From Bacteroidetes bacterium UBA3022 (GTDB taxonomy: Bacteria > Bacteroidota > Bacteroidia > Chitinophagales > BACL12): a stretch of 64,000 nt of DNA. Under the pieces are notes generated by a model. That model ran no database searches, was not told where the DNA came from, and saw only the letters and a list, made by a program, of their open reading frames with translations. This document shows positions 18,001-25,135 of the stretch, one piece after another. Every line of letters starts with the position of its first letter. Position 1 is the stretch's first letter. The translations under genes were made by a program, and so were the position numbers. Location of the stretch: positions 35,659-99,658 of the forward strand of contig DDYY01000025.1 in NCBI GenBank assembly GCA_002346225.1, read 5' to 3'.

Positions 18001-18491
18001 TGTGGGAAGACTACCGCAAAATGTTCATCGAATACCACGATGTGAGCCGCATACCCACCCGCAATTTCTTCTACGGTATGAAGGCCCTGGAGGAAACAGT
18101 TTTTGAAATCGCTCCGGGAAAAACGCTGATTGTGAAATTGCTCTCCGTGGGCGATGCGGATGCAGATGGTATGCGCACCGTTTTCTTTGAAGTGAATGGT
18201 CAGACAAGACCTGTGGTGGTAAGCGACCTCTCGCTGAAAGTGGAGAAAATAAGCAACGCAAAAGTGGAGGCGGGAAATAAGCTACAGATTGGTGCACCCC
18301 TGCAGGGACGCTTGTCTCTCATCCTCGTGAAGAAGGGCCAGGAAATCAAAAAGAATGATCCATTGTTTGTGATTGAAGCCATGAAAATGGAAACCACCAT
18401 CAATGCCAATGAAGCTGCTGTTGTCAAACAGATTCACATCAAGGAAGGCAGCATGGTTGCCTCCGATGACCTGATCATTACGATGGAATAG
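15039..18491 (+). CDS. pyc: Pyruvate carboxylase
   Basis: A full-length 1150-residue enzyme making oxaloacetate from pyruvate, bicarbonate and ATP. The biotin carboxylase part (~1-455) shows VANRGEIAIRVFRA, the glycine loop KAASGGGGRGM, ERDCSVQRRFQKVVE and EVNPRIQVEHTVTE. The carboxyltransferase part (~530-1000) shows YTDTTFRDAHQSLLATR, FRIFDSLNW and AIKDMAGLLKP, whose Lys is carbamylated in the family. The biotin carrier domain ends the chain, with FVIEAMKMETT and biotinyl Lys1116. In the metal-ligand loop the usual HTHDTSG reads HTHDTSS. Cytoplasmic, tetrameric in the family, anaplerotic. Monocistronic, after the NTF2-like terminator. Confidence 0.97.
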   Translation: MNIKTVLVANRGEIAIRVFRACVELGLKTIGIYTYEDRYSQHRYKADESYQIGGRDEPLKPYLDADAIVQLAKEKGVDAIHPGYGFLSENPAFAKKCRQNGIVFIGPDAEVMEMLGDKVSAKKIARECQVPVIESNTKKLSSIKVAIAEAARIGYPVMLKAASGGGGRGMRVLHSESDLQASFNDARREALNAFGDDTVFIEKFVENPRHIEVQIAGDRHGHLVHLYERDCSVQRRFQKVVEMAPSLGLPEATRQQLFDYALRITGAVSYNNVGTVEFLVDSNNKIYFIEVNPRIQVEHTVTEMVTGIDLIKTQIFIAGGYQLSDKQIKISDQNAIPLTGVAMQCRITTEDPGNQFQPDYGTITNYRSAAGFGIRLDAGSLYQGVTISPFFDSMLVKVSAHGRTLDGACRKMDRALREFRIRGVKTNIPFLLNIIRHPVFRKGAATVGFIQNYPELFELPRQLDRGTKAVRFLGNVIVNGNPDVKFTDPGKRLETPVIPAFDHYTPYPKGSKDLLTELGPDGFSQWLKKEKKIQYTDTTFRDAHQSLLATRVRTVDMLAVAEGFAKQHPQTFSMEVWGGATFDVCLRFLHEDPWQRLADLRQAMPNLLLQMLLRGSNAVGYTAYPDNLIEKFVEQAWEKGVDIFRIFDSLNWMKAMEPSIKFVRERTGGLAEVSLCYTGDILDPRRPKFNLKYYLQMAKDIENAGAHILAIKDMAGLLKPYAATELITALKETVKIPIHLHTHDTSSLQSATYLKAIEAGVDVVDVALGGISGLTSQPNFNAIVEMMRYHEREQPYDIDSLNQFSTYWEVVREHYYPFESGLKSGAAEVFQHEIPGGQYSNLKPQAVALGLGDKFEQIKKMYKDVNHMFGDVVKVTPSSKVVGDMAQFMVSNDLQVQDVMERGETLSFPESVRSFFRGDLGQPDGGFPKKLQKIILKGEKPYSNRPNAHLEPVDFDAEFKAFVRKFSKEMNKPLQLTDFLSWKLYPKVWEDYRKMFIEYHDVSRIPTRNFFYGMKALEETVFEIAPGKTLIVKLLSVGDADADGMRTVFFEVNGQTRPVVVSDLSLKVEKISNAKVEAGNKLQIGAPLQGRLSLILVKKGQEIKKNDPLFVIEAMKMETTINANEAAVVKQIHIKEGSMVASDDLIITME

Positions 18492-18647
18492 CAGGAAACG
18501 AGAAGAGCTGTAATAGGTGCACCTGTATGCTGCGATGCAGAATGATATTGCATATTTTATAATTTGTCGAAAGGCCGATTATCTCTTGTCAATGTCATTT
18601 TTTACGGGATATTTCCCCCGCAGGCAGATTGGTGTTATTTTTATTAC

Positions 18648-21188
18648 ATGCGAAATACTCTTCTTATCCTCGGGATAGCAGCCCTGAGCGCGTGTTCCAC
18701 ACCTTCTTCCACCGAACAGCAAGCCCTGCACTCCGGTGCCTTCGAAGCTTTGAGTCTTTATGGCAACGCCCGTAATTATCCTTTGGGTAAGATTCCGGAT
18801 GGCGCTTATTACGCTGCCTGGGAAGCAGCCAAAGACTTACCCCAACACCATTACACCCGCAGTACTTCCTGGTCGTCTATTGGTCCGCATAACCGCGCCG
18901 GACGTACACTTTGTCTGGCGTTCAATCCGTTGAATGCCAATACCCTGTATGCCGGTTCAGCAAGCGGTGGATTATGGCGCAGCTACACCGGAGGAATCGG
19001 CACAGAAGCATGGGAACGTATCCCAACCGGATTTCCGGTCCTGGCTGTTAGCTGCATAGCGCTCCCCGCTGACGACTCGCTTACCATTTTTATCGGCACA
19101 GGTGAAGTCTACAACCATCAGGCAGCCGGCACAGGTGCTGCCTACAGAAATACAAGGGGCAGTTATGGCATTGGTATTTTGCGTTCTACTGACGGTGGAA
19201 GCTCCTGGGAAAAAAGCCTGGACTTTTCCATGAGTGAGGAGCAAGGCGTCTGGGATGTGGCTATAGCCCAAAGCAATCCGGATATCATCTATGCGGCCAC
19301 CACTGCAGGCATCTATAAATCGACCGATAGTGGCGACAACTGGTCTTTGAGTCTGGAAATAGATCAGGTAACGGACCTCGTAGTGCATCCTGAAAATCCG
19401 GATATTGCCGTAGCGGGATGTGGCAATTTTGGCTCCCCCGGACATGGCATTTACAACACCACCAACGGAGGCAGCACCTGGGTGAAAGCGACCACCGGAG
19501 TACCGGACGAATTTTTCGGCAAAGTGCAATTGAGCAATGCACCTCAGTTTCCTAACCTGGTTTATGCCAGCATCGGCAATGGCTTTGGATTTGACGATGG
19601 CGCCAGCTGGCTGTGCAAGAGCACAGACTTCGGCCAGAACTGGACATTTGTGAATACCACCGATTACTCTTTATGGCAGGGCTGGTTTGCCCATGACGTG
19701 GCTATCAACCCCAACGATTCCAACCGCCTGGCAGTGATAGGCATCGATGTCTGGACCTCCTCCAATGGCGGTGCTTCACTTTCTAAAAAAAGCGAAGGCG
19801 GTATTGGGTTTGTGAACCCTCCTATTGAAGGACCTGATGGCTTTGAGAACTTTGTGCATTCGGATTGCCATGATGTTATCTGGCATCCGGAGGAAAGCAA
19901 TACATTCTACGTGGCGAGTGATGGTGGTATCCATCGCACAGACGACGGGGGTAATAACTACTATTCGTGCAACAGTCGGTACCAGACCACTCAGTTTTAC
20001 AATGGCTTCTCTGTGAGCGCACAGGACAGCCTTTTCGTTTTGGGCGGTATGCAAGACAACGGCACCAGCCGACTCAACGCGGAAGTAGACCCGCTAACCG
20101 GGGAATACCTTACGTGGTCATTGCAATTTGGTGGAGATGGTGGATGGACCGCTATCAACCAACAGGCTGATTTTATAAGTTATGTATCCTACCAATTCCT
20201 CAACGTACAGACCTGGGACGGCATCGAATACAGTTCGTTGTTTATACCCGTCATTCAACCGGTTGCATTCATTGCTCCCTACCTGTTGTCACCTTCTCAA
20301 GGTAATGTGATGTATGCAGGCTCTGCAGGCATAGCGAAGAGTGTGGATGAAGGTGCTTCCTGGACCATGACCAACGGCGGTGATGCCCTCGACGGGAACC
20401 CGGTGCTGAGTATGGCCATCAGTGCCTACGATAACAATGTGGTATACGCTGCTACGGCACCCTATGGTGGCAATCCTTCGGGTGTGTTTATCACCCAGGA
20501 CGGTGGCACTACATGGTCTGATGTAACCGGAATTTTGCCCGATCGTTTCCCGATGGATATCTGCACCGACCCGACCAATGACGCGGTTGCCTATATCACC
20601 TATTCCGGCTTTGGCACCGGACATGTATTCAGAACCGGCAACTACGGCGCTACCTGGGAAGATATTTCCGGAGCCCTGCCCGATCTGCCTACCAATGCGG
20701 TAATAGTAGACCCCTCCTTCCCATCGCATATCTATGTAGGTAACGATATCGGAATTTTCGTATCGGAAGATAGCGGAAGCACCTGGGTGAGCTACATGGA
20801 TGGCCTTCCGGAAGCCGTGATGGTCTTTGACCTGCAAATTCAGCAACAGAGTCGCAAGCTATATGCCGCTACACACGGCAACGGAGCATACTGGAGCGAT
20901 CTGGAGGATGTACCTGTCAGCGCAGCAGTAGCGACAATGGATAACAACTGGAGCATCTATCCTACGCTGACCACAACCGGTTTCTTTCTGGAAACATCAG
21001 GTCAGATGAAAGGCGAGCAGCAACTTATGTTACTGGATTTGAATGGTAACGCTGTTTATAGTACTGCGCTACCTGCACAGGGCAGCGAACGCCAATGGAT
21101 TAACCTTCCCGGGATTTCCACTGGGGTGTATTTCGTAGTGCTTTCGGATGGTACGCAAAGGCAAACAAAGAAAATTACGGTTTTATAA
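18648..21188 (+). CDS. BNR/sortilin-type beta-propeller protein with T9SS type A sorting domain
   Basis: An 846-residue protein from the ATG at 18648; the upstream frame starts only with a TTG and would add a non-signal stretch. The N-terminus LLILGIAALSACSTPSS reads as a lipoprotein signal with lipobox LSAC. The body has many BNR/VPS10-like blades with the repeated S-T-D-x-G-x-x-W pattern (STDGGSSWEKS, STDSGDNWSLS, TTNGGSTWVKA, STDFGQNWTF, SVDEGASWTM, TQDGGTTWSD, SEDSGSTWVS). The last ~70 residues form a type A CTD (NWSIYPTLTTTGFFLE, LMLLDLNGNAVY, STGVYFVVLSDG). Likely a surface or secreted propeller of unknown ligand. A lipobox together with a T9SS CTD is unusual. Confidence 0.8.
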   Translation: MRNTLLILGIAALSACSTPSSTEQQALHSGAFEALSLYGNARNYPLGKIPDGAYYAAWEAAKDLPQHHYTRSTSWSSIGPHNRAGRTLCLAFNPLNANTLYAGSASGGLWRSYTGGIGTEAWERIPTGFPVLAVSCIALPADDSLTIFIGTGEVYNHQAAGTGAAYRNTRGSYGIGILRSTDGGSSWEKSLDFSMSEEQGVWDVAIAQSNPDIIYAATTAGIYKSTDSGDNWSLSLEIDQVTDLVVHPENPDIAVAGCGNFGSPGHGIYNTTNGGSTWVKATTGVPDEFFGKVQLSNAPQFPNLVYASIGNGFGFDDGASWLCKSTDFGQNWTFVNTTDYSLWQGWFAHDVAINPNDSNRLAVIGIDVWTSSNGGASLSKKSEGGIGFVNPPIEGPDGFENFVHSDCHDVIWHPEESNTFYVASDGGIHRTDDGGNNYYSCNSRYQTTQFYNGFSVSAQDSLFVLGGMQDNGTSRLNAEVDPLTGEYLTWSLQFGGDGGWTAINQQADFISYVSYQFLNVQTWDGIEYSSLFIPVIQPVAFIAPYLLSPSQGNVMYAGSAGIAKSVDEGASWTMTNGGDALDGNPVLSMAISAYDNNVVYAATAPYGGNPSGVFITQDGGTTWSDVTGILPDRFPMDICTDPTNDAVAYITYSGFGTGHVFRTGNYGATWEDISGALPDLPTNAVIVDPSFPSHIYVGNDIGIFVSEDSGSTWVSYMDGLPEAVMVFDLQIQQQSRKLYAATHGNGAYWSDLEDVPVSAAVATMDNNWSIYPTLTTTGFFLETSGQMKGEQQLMLLDLNGNAVYSTALPAQGSERQWINLPGISTGVYFVVLSDGTQRQTKKITVL

Positions 21189-21291
21189 CCCGACCATAAT
21201 AGTGCTTTCTGCAGACAAGTGGCGGCCTACGCACTAACGCTCAATGAAATTAAATTTTTCGTAAAGTCCTGCCCATACAACCTTACCTGCG

Positions 21292-21299
21292 TAGCTTTG
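21292..21299 (+). promoter_or_regulatory. Candidate -7 box (TAGCTTTG) for the SDR gene
   Basis: Exact TAnnTTTG match, 34 bases before the ATG at 21334; no clear -33 TTTG. Confidence 0.45.
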
Positions 21300-21333
21300 C
21301 GTCCTTCTCATAAGAACATCAACAACAAGTGGT

Positions 21334-22065
21334 ATGAAGATAGCCTTGGTAACGGGCGCCTATAAAGGGCTGGGGAAAGAAATATGTTTGCAACTGGCGG
21401 AAGAAGGCTATACAGTTATTCTCACAGCCCGTTCCATGGAAAAAGCCGAGGCTGCTGCGGAAGTACTTAGGCAGGATCACGGACATGTGCTGGCAAGAAC
21501 CCTGGACGTGAGTAACGAGCAGGAAATACAGCAGCTGGCAGAATGGGTGGAAGCTGAATTTGGTCACCTCGATTTACTGGTCAACAATGCGGGCATCAAC
21601 TCAAAGGATAATCCGGACAAGGAGGTATTCATGAAGAACTTCCGACTGGATATGCTCGATGCCGAACAGGTCCTGGAGCACATCAGAATCAACAGTATTG
21701 CTCCTATTCTGATGGTCAAGCATTTCAGGCAATTACTGCGCCGCTCTAGCCGTCCGGTAGTGGTGAGTATAGGCTCCTGGCTGGGGTCTGTCAGCGTTAA
21801 AAACAGCGGTGGACATTACAGCTACGCTACTTCCAAGTCTGCATTGAACATGATGAACAAAGCCATGGCGCTGGAGCTCAAAGAGGAAGGCATCATAGCT
21901 GTTGTGGTCAATCCGGGTTGGGTGCAGACCGATATGGGTGGAAGCAAAGCACCGCTTACGCCAGAAGAATCTGTAAATGGCATCGTCAATAATGTCATTA
22001 AGCGGGTAAAAATCGCGGACACCGGAAAGTTCCTGCAATGGGATGGCACGGAACACCCCTGGTAA
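21334..22065 (+). CDS. Short-chain dehydrogenase/reductase
   Basis: A 243-residue classical SDR with a Rossmann fold: TGAYKGLGKEI is the TGxxxGxG NAD(P) motif, the Arg after ILTA suggests NADPH preference, LLVNNAGIN is the NNAG motif, VVVSIGSWLGS leads to the catalytic Ser, and YATSKSALNMM gives the YxxxK pair. VNPGWVQTDMGG closes the substrate loop. The pattern (carbonyl reductase/CBR1-like, with TDMGG) is common in stress-induced SDRs, but the substrate is not readable. Cytoplasmic. Convergent with the OmpA-domain gene, 13 bases apart. Confidence 0.9.
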   Translation: MKIALVTGAYKGLGKEICLQLAEEGYTVILTARSMEKAEAAAEVLRQDHGHVLARTLDVSNEQEIQQLAEWVEAEFGHLDLLVNNAGINSKDNPDKEVFMKNFRLDMLDAEQVLEHIRINSIAPILMVKHFRQLLRRSSRPVVVSIGSWLGSVSVKNSGGHYSYATSKSALNMMNKAMALELKEEGIIAVVVNPGWVQTDMGGSKAPLTPEESVNGIVNNVIKRVKIADTGKFLQWDGTEHPW

Positions 22066-22078
22066 TAGATGGCAATAA

Positions 22079-22939
22079 TTATTTGTCTACAATAACAATC
22101 TCTACTCTCCTGTTGGCTGTCCGTTGCTGGTCATTCACCTCCACCGCATACAGCTTTTCATTCGACCCTCTGCCTTCGTAGGACATGCGCCTGGGATCAA
22201 TGCCGCTGCGTAGCAGAAAAGTATATACTTCCTTGGCTCTGTTGACAGAAAGTTCATAGGTCTTGGTATCCATGTCGTAACCATCCATTCCGAGTTCCTG
22301 ACAACAAATATGACCCACTATAAGTATACGCAGGGTGGGATTATCCTGCATGATCTTCAACAGCTCCAGCAATACTGGTTTACTCGGTGGCAATAAATGA
22401 TGCCGCCCACCGTAGAAATGCATATTCTCCAGCACCAGATTCTCTCCGATTGCAATCTCGTCGATGGTTTTACCCTTCAGGATACCCTGCTCCTTTGCCG
22501 GTTGCTCCTTTACCGCCGGAACCTCCTTTTCCTGAACTAATATTTTATTTTTATCTATAAATAGAATATCAACCCGTCTTTGCTGCCTGCGCATGGCTTC
22601 CGATGCCTGCTTTTGGGAAGACCTTTTTTCTCCAAAACCCTCCACAGAAAGCACCTGCGATTCCCGAAAACCATTGGCCAGCAAAATATCCTTTACACCA
22701 TAGGCGCGCTGCAACGACAAGCTATCATTAAATGCATCGCTGTCGATAAAGTCGCAATAACCTTTCAGTTGCAGGTTGTACTGTTTCTTATCCAGACTGT
22801 CTTCCACAAAAAACAGCAAACGCATCCGCTCCTCCATCGTCAGGGTCGCTTCGCCAAATTCGAAGTACACGCTGATTGTTTTATCCTGTGCCACAGCCAT
22901 AGCGGGCAGCATTAGCAGCAAAAGGAAACAACGAAACAT
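22079..22939 (-). CDS. Protein with two tandem OmpA-like peptidoglycan-binding domains
   Basis: A 286-residue protein. The ATG at 22939 is chosen because it directly precedes a signal peptide (FLLLLMLPAMAVAQ); upstream codons in frame offer only a TTG. The first OmpA-like domain (~20-125) has YFEFGEATLTMEE, LKGYCDFIDSD, LSLQRAYGVKDILL and EAMRRQQRRVDILF. The second (~155-285) has LENMHFYGGRHHLLP, LRILIVGHICCQ, LSVNRAKEVYTFLL and RTANRRVEIVIVDK. No barrel and no lipobox are seen, so it is probably soluble and periplasmic, able to bind peptidoglycan at two points. The CC pair in the second domain sits where other members have TD. Confidence 0.8.
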   Translation of the reverse strand: MFRCFLLLLMLPAMAVAQDKTISVYFEFGEATLTMEERMRLLFFVEDSLDKKQYNLQLKGYCDFIDSDAFNDSLSLQRAYGVKDILLANGFRESQVLSVEGFGEKRSSQKQASEAMRRQQRRVDILFIDKNKILVQEKEVPAVKEQPAKEQGILKGKTIDEIAIGENLVLENMHFYGGRHHLLPPSKPVLLELLKIMQDNPTLRILIVGHICCQELGMDGYDMDTKTYELSVNRAKEVYTFLLRSGIDPRRMSYEGRGSNEKLYAVEVNDQQRTANRRVEIVIVDK

Positions 22940-23060
22940 ACTCCCTAACGCAGAGAATGATGGCCTCGTATAGGGAATAACGTGCTTTTCTTTCCGCAAT
23001 GCAGTAGCAACATATATAGCTGAAAAATGCAATCGTTGAGTCTTTCTTGCTAAGATGGAA

Positions 23061-23903
23061 TTACAGATAAGTGGCTGAAAACGTATCGCCCTTGTTTACA
23101 TCTCCCGTTTCGTATCCTTTTTTGAACCAGCGCATACGTTGCTCACTGGTGCCATGGGTGAATGCATCCGGCACCACATATCCCTGGCTTTGCTGCTGAA
23201 GTCGGTCGTCGCCAATAGCATTCGCGGCACGTAGGGCCTCTTCAATATCTCCGGGATCGAGTATGTCGTGCATAGCATCTGCGTGATTAGCCCATACACC
23301 TGCAAAGAAATCGGCCTGTAATTCCAACCGCACCGATAGTGCATTGTATTCCTGCTCGCTTACCTTGCCCCGGTACTGGTCTACCTGATCGGTAATGCCC
23401 AGCAAATGCTGTACATGATGCCCTACCTCATGCGCAATGACATAGGCCATGGCAAAATCGCCGGGAGCCCCGAAGCGCCGGGAAAGTTCATCGAAAAAGC
23501 TGAGGTCGAGGTAGACATTGTCATCGCCGGGACAATAAAAAGGACCTGTTGCTGCCGTGGCCATGCCGCAGGCAGACTGCACCCTTCCATTGAAAACGAT
23601 GAGTTGTGGTTCTTTGTATTGCCTGTTCAGTTCTTTCTCAAAAATGGCATGCCATACATCCTCATTGTCTTTCAGGGCAACGGCAATAAATTCCATCAGT
23701 TCATCTTCCGCTGCAGAGGAGACATATGCTTCTTCAGTGCCTGCAGGTGCCTGCGTGGCTTCCAGTAATTGCGTGGGGTCTTGTCCTAACAAAAGCGCAA
23801 TCAGCACAATAATAATCGCGCCGCCGCCCAAAGCCATGCCCGTTTTGCCGCCACCTCTCCTGTCCTGCACATTGCGGCTGCCTTCTCTGCCTTTGTACTT
23901 CAT
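23061..23903 (-). CDS. Neutral zinc metallopeptidase, YpfJ (KPN_02809) family
   Basis: A 280-residue membrane-anchored protein of Pfam type PF04228. A basic N-terminus (MKYKGREGSRNVQDRRGGG) precedes one transmembrane helix (~27-40, AIIIVLIALLLG). The catalytic zinc motif is H158EVGHHVQ, and the C-terminus carries ELQADFFAGVWANH (third ligand region) and FTHGTSEQRMRWFKKGYETGD, a signature of the family. The catalytic domain should lie in the periplasm. Cellular substrate is unknown. The gene has 56 bases separating it from the downstream methyltransferase gene on the same strand. Confidence 0.92.
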   Translation of the reverse strand: MKYKGREGSRNVQDRRGGGKTGMALGGGAIIIVLIALLLGQDPTQLLEATQAPAGTEEAYVSSAAEDELMEFIAVALKDNEDVWHAIFEKELNRQYKEPQLIVFNGRVQSACGMATAATGPFYCPGDDNVYLDLSFFDELSRRFGAPGDFAMAYVIAHEVGHHVQHLLGITDQVDQYRGKVSEQEYNALSVRLELQADFFAGVWANHADAMHDILDPGDIEEALRAANAIGDDRLQQQSQGYVVPDAFTHGTSEQRMRWFKKGYETGDVNKGDTFSATYL

Positions 23904-23959
23904 ACCTTAAAATTTCCTTGAAGATACAAAGTAGGAGAAAAAACGAAGCGACCTGAAAA

Positions 23960-24526
23960 TCAAATGAGTGGCATGGCAGGCGTATACTGCTTCACGCCAA
24001 AGCGCAGCTTGCTGAACATGTCCCACATCACCACACCCGCACTTACGGCGACATTCAGCGAGTGCTTGGTGCCGAATTGCGGAATTTCAATACAGTCATC
24101 GCAAAGCGCCAGCACTTCCTCACTTACACCATACATTTCATGCCCGAAAATAAGGGCGGTCTTTTCATTGGCGTAGGGCTGGTATTGTTGCAGTGGTATG
24201 CTCCTGTCGGTCTGTTCAACAGCGACAATGCGGTAATTCAGTGATTTGAGTTTCTGAATAGCGGAGATGGTATCGTCAAAATATTCCCAGTAAACACTCT
24301 GTGTCGCACCGAGCGCCGTTTTTTCGATATCGCGATGGGGAGGAGTGGCTGTTACGCCGCAGAGGCAGATGCCCCGCACCAGAAAGGCGTCGGCAGTTCT
24401 GAAAACAGAACCTATATTGTGCAGACTGCGCACGTTGTCCAGCACTATGGCCAACGGTGTTTTCTCGGCATTCTTGAACTCCTCCGGAGATATACGCTGC
24501 AGTTCCTCGTTCTTCGTTTTATGCAT
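23960..24526 (-). CDS. SpoU/TrmH family RNA 2'-O-methyltransferase
   Basis: A 188-residue SPOUT methyltransferase. The ATG at 24526 is chosen over an upstream TTG that would lie inside a TACATTTG promoter-like box. The three SpoU motifs are visible: RSLHNIGSVFRTADAF (motif 1), TALIFGHEMYGVS (motif 2) and IPQFGTKHSLNVAVSAGVV (motif 3). Together they form the knotted S-adenosylmethionine pocket. The target, a tRNA or rRNA ribose, cannot be decided; there is no N-terminal RNA-binding extension, unlike RlmB. Confidence 0.9.
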   Translation of the reverse strand: MHKTKNEELQRISPEEFKNAEKTPLAIVLDNVRSLHNIGSVFRTADAFLVRGICLCGVTATPPHRDIEKTALGATQSVYWEYFDDTISAIQKLKSLNYRIVAVEQTDRSIPLQQYQPYANEKTALIFGHEMYGVSEEVLALCDDCIEIPQFGTKHSLNVAVSAGVVMWDMFSKLRFGVKQYTPAMPLI

Positions 24527-24544
24527 ATCAGTCAAAAAGGTGCG

Positions 24545-24552
24545 CAAATGTA
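24545..24552 (-). promoter_or_regulatory. Candidate -7 box (TACATTTG) for the SpoU methyltransferase gene
   Basis: Exact TAnnTTTG match on the minus strand, 18 bases before the ATG at 24526. Confidence 0.45.
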
Positions 24553-24607
24553 ACGCACAGAATTACAAACTGTTGAGGAGTGTGGAAAAATAGCACTTAA
24601 AAGACAA

Positions 24608-25129
24608 TCAGATAAAGCCTCTGTTCAGCACCGCAAAGGTGATGAGCATGACAAATAGGAAGATAACCATACCTATCAGTATGTTTTCCTTCTTTTTCTG
24701 ATCTACCATGAACTGCTCCATATTCTGGTTCTTCAGAATATGGTCGGTAATCATTTGCGCACGGATATAGGCGCTTTCCCCCTTGATGATGTAGTCATAA
24801 GCACCATTGTCAATGGTATCGACAGCTACCTTGATATTATCCTGACCGGACATCATGATGACAGCGCTGTCCGGGTAGTCTTTTTTAATTTTCTTGAGGA
24901 TTTCCAGTCCATTGGCGGCATCTGCCCGGATACCGTCGAGGTAATAGTCTAAAACAACCACCGAGGGACGCTCATGCATGCGTTCCAGACAAGATTCTCC
25001 ATTGGAGAAAATACTGATTTCAAGGTTGTAAGAAGATTTCTTTTCCATGTGGTTCTTCAACATCACGAGATGTTTGGTATCGTCATCCACGAGAAATACC
25101 TTGTGCTTCTTGTTGTCCTGATCCTCCAT
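24608..25129 (-). CDS. Receiver-domain response regulator with C-terminal membrane anchor
   Basis: A 173-residue protein. Residues ~9-130 are a CheY-like receiver: acidic pocket VFLVDDD, phosphorylation Asp61 (VVVLDYYLDG), conserved Ser/Thr region IMMSGQDN and Lys in DYIIKGESAY. No DNA-binding or enzymatic output follows. Instead a short linker leads to a single hydrophobic helix at the very C-terminus (~150-168, IGMVIFLFVMLITFAVL). The regulator would thus be tethered to the inner membrane with the receiver in the cytoplasm. It starts six bases after the stop of the hybrid kinase gene, making that kinase the probable phosphodonor. Confidence 0.85.
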   Translation of the reverse strand: MEDQDNKKHKVFLVDDDTKHLVMLKNHMEKKSSYNLEISIFSNGESCLERMHERPSVVVLDYYLDGIRADAANGLEILKKIKKDYPDSAVIMMSGQDNIKVAVDTIDNGAYDYIIKGESAYIRAQMITDHILKNQNMEQFMVDQKKKENILIGMVIFLFVMLITFAVLNRGFI

Positions 25130-25135
25130 ATTGTG

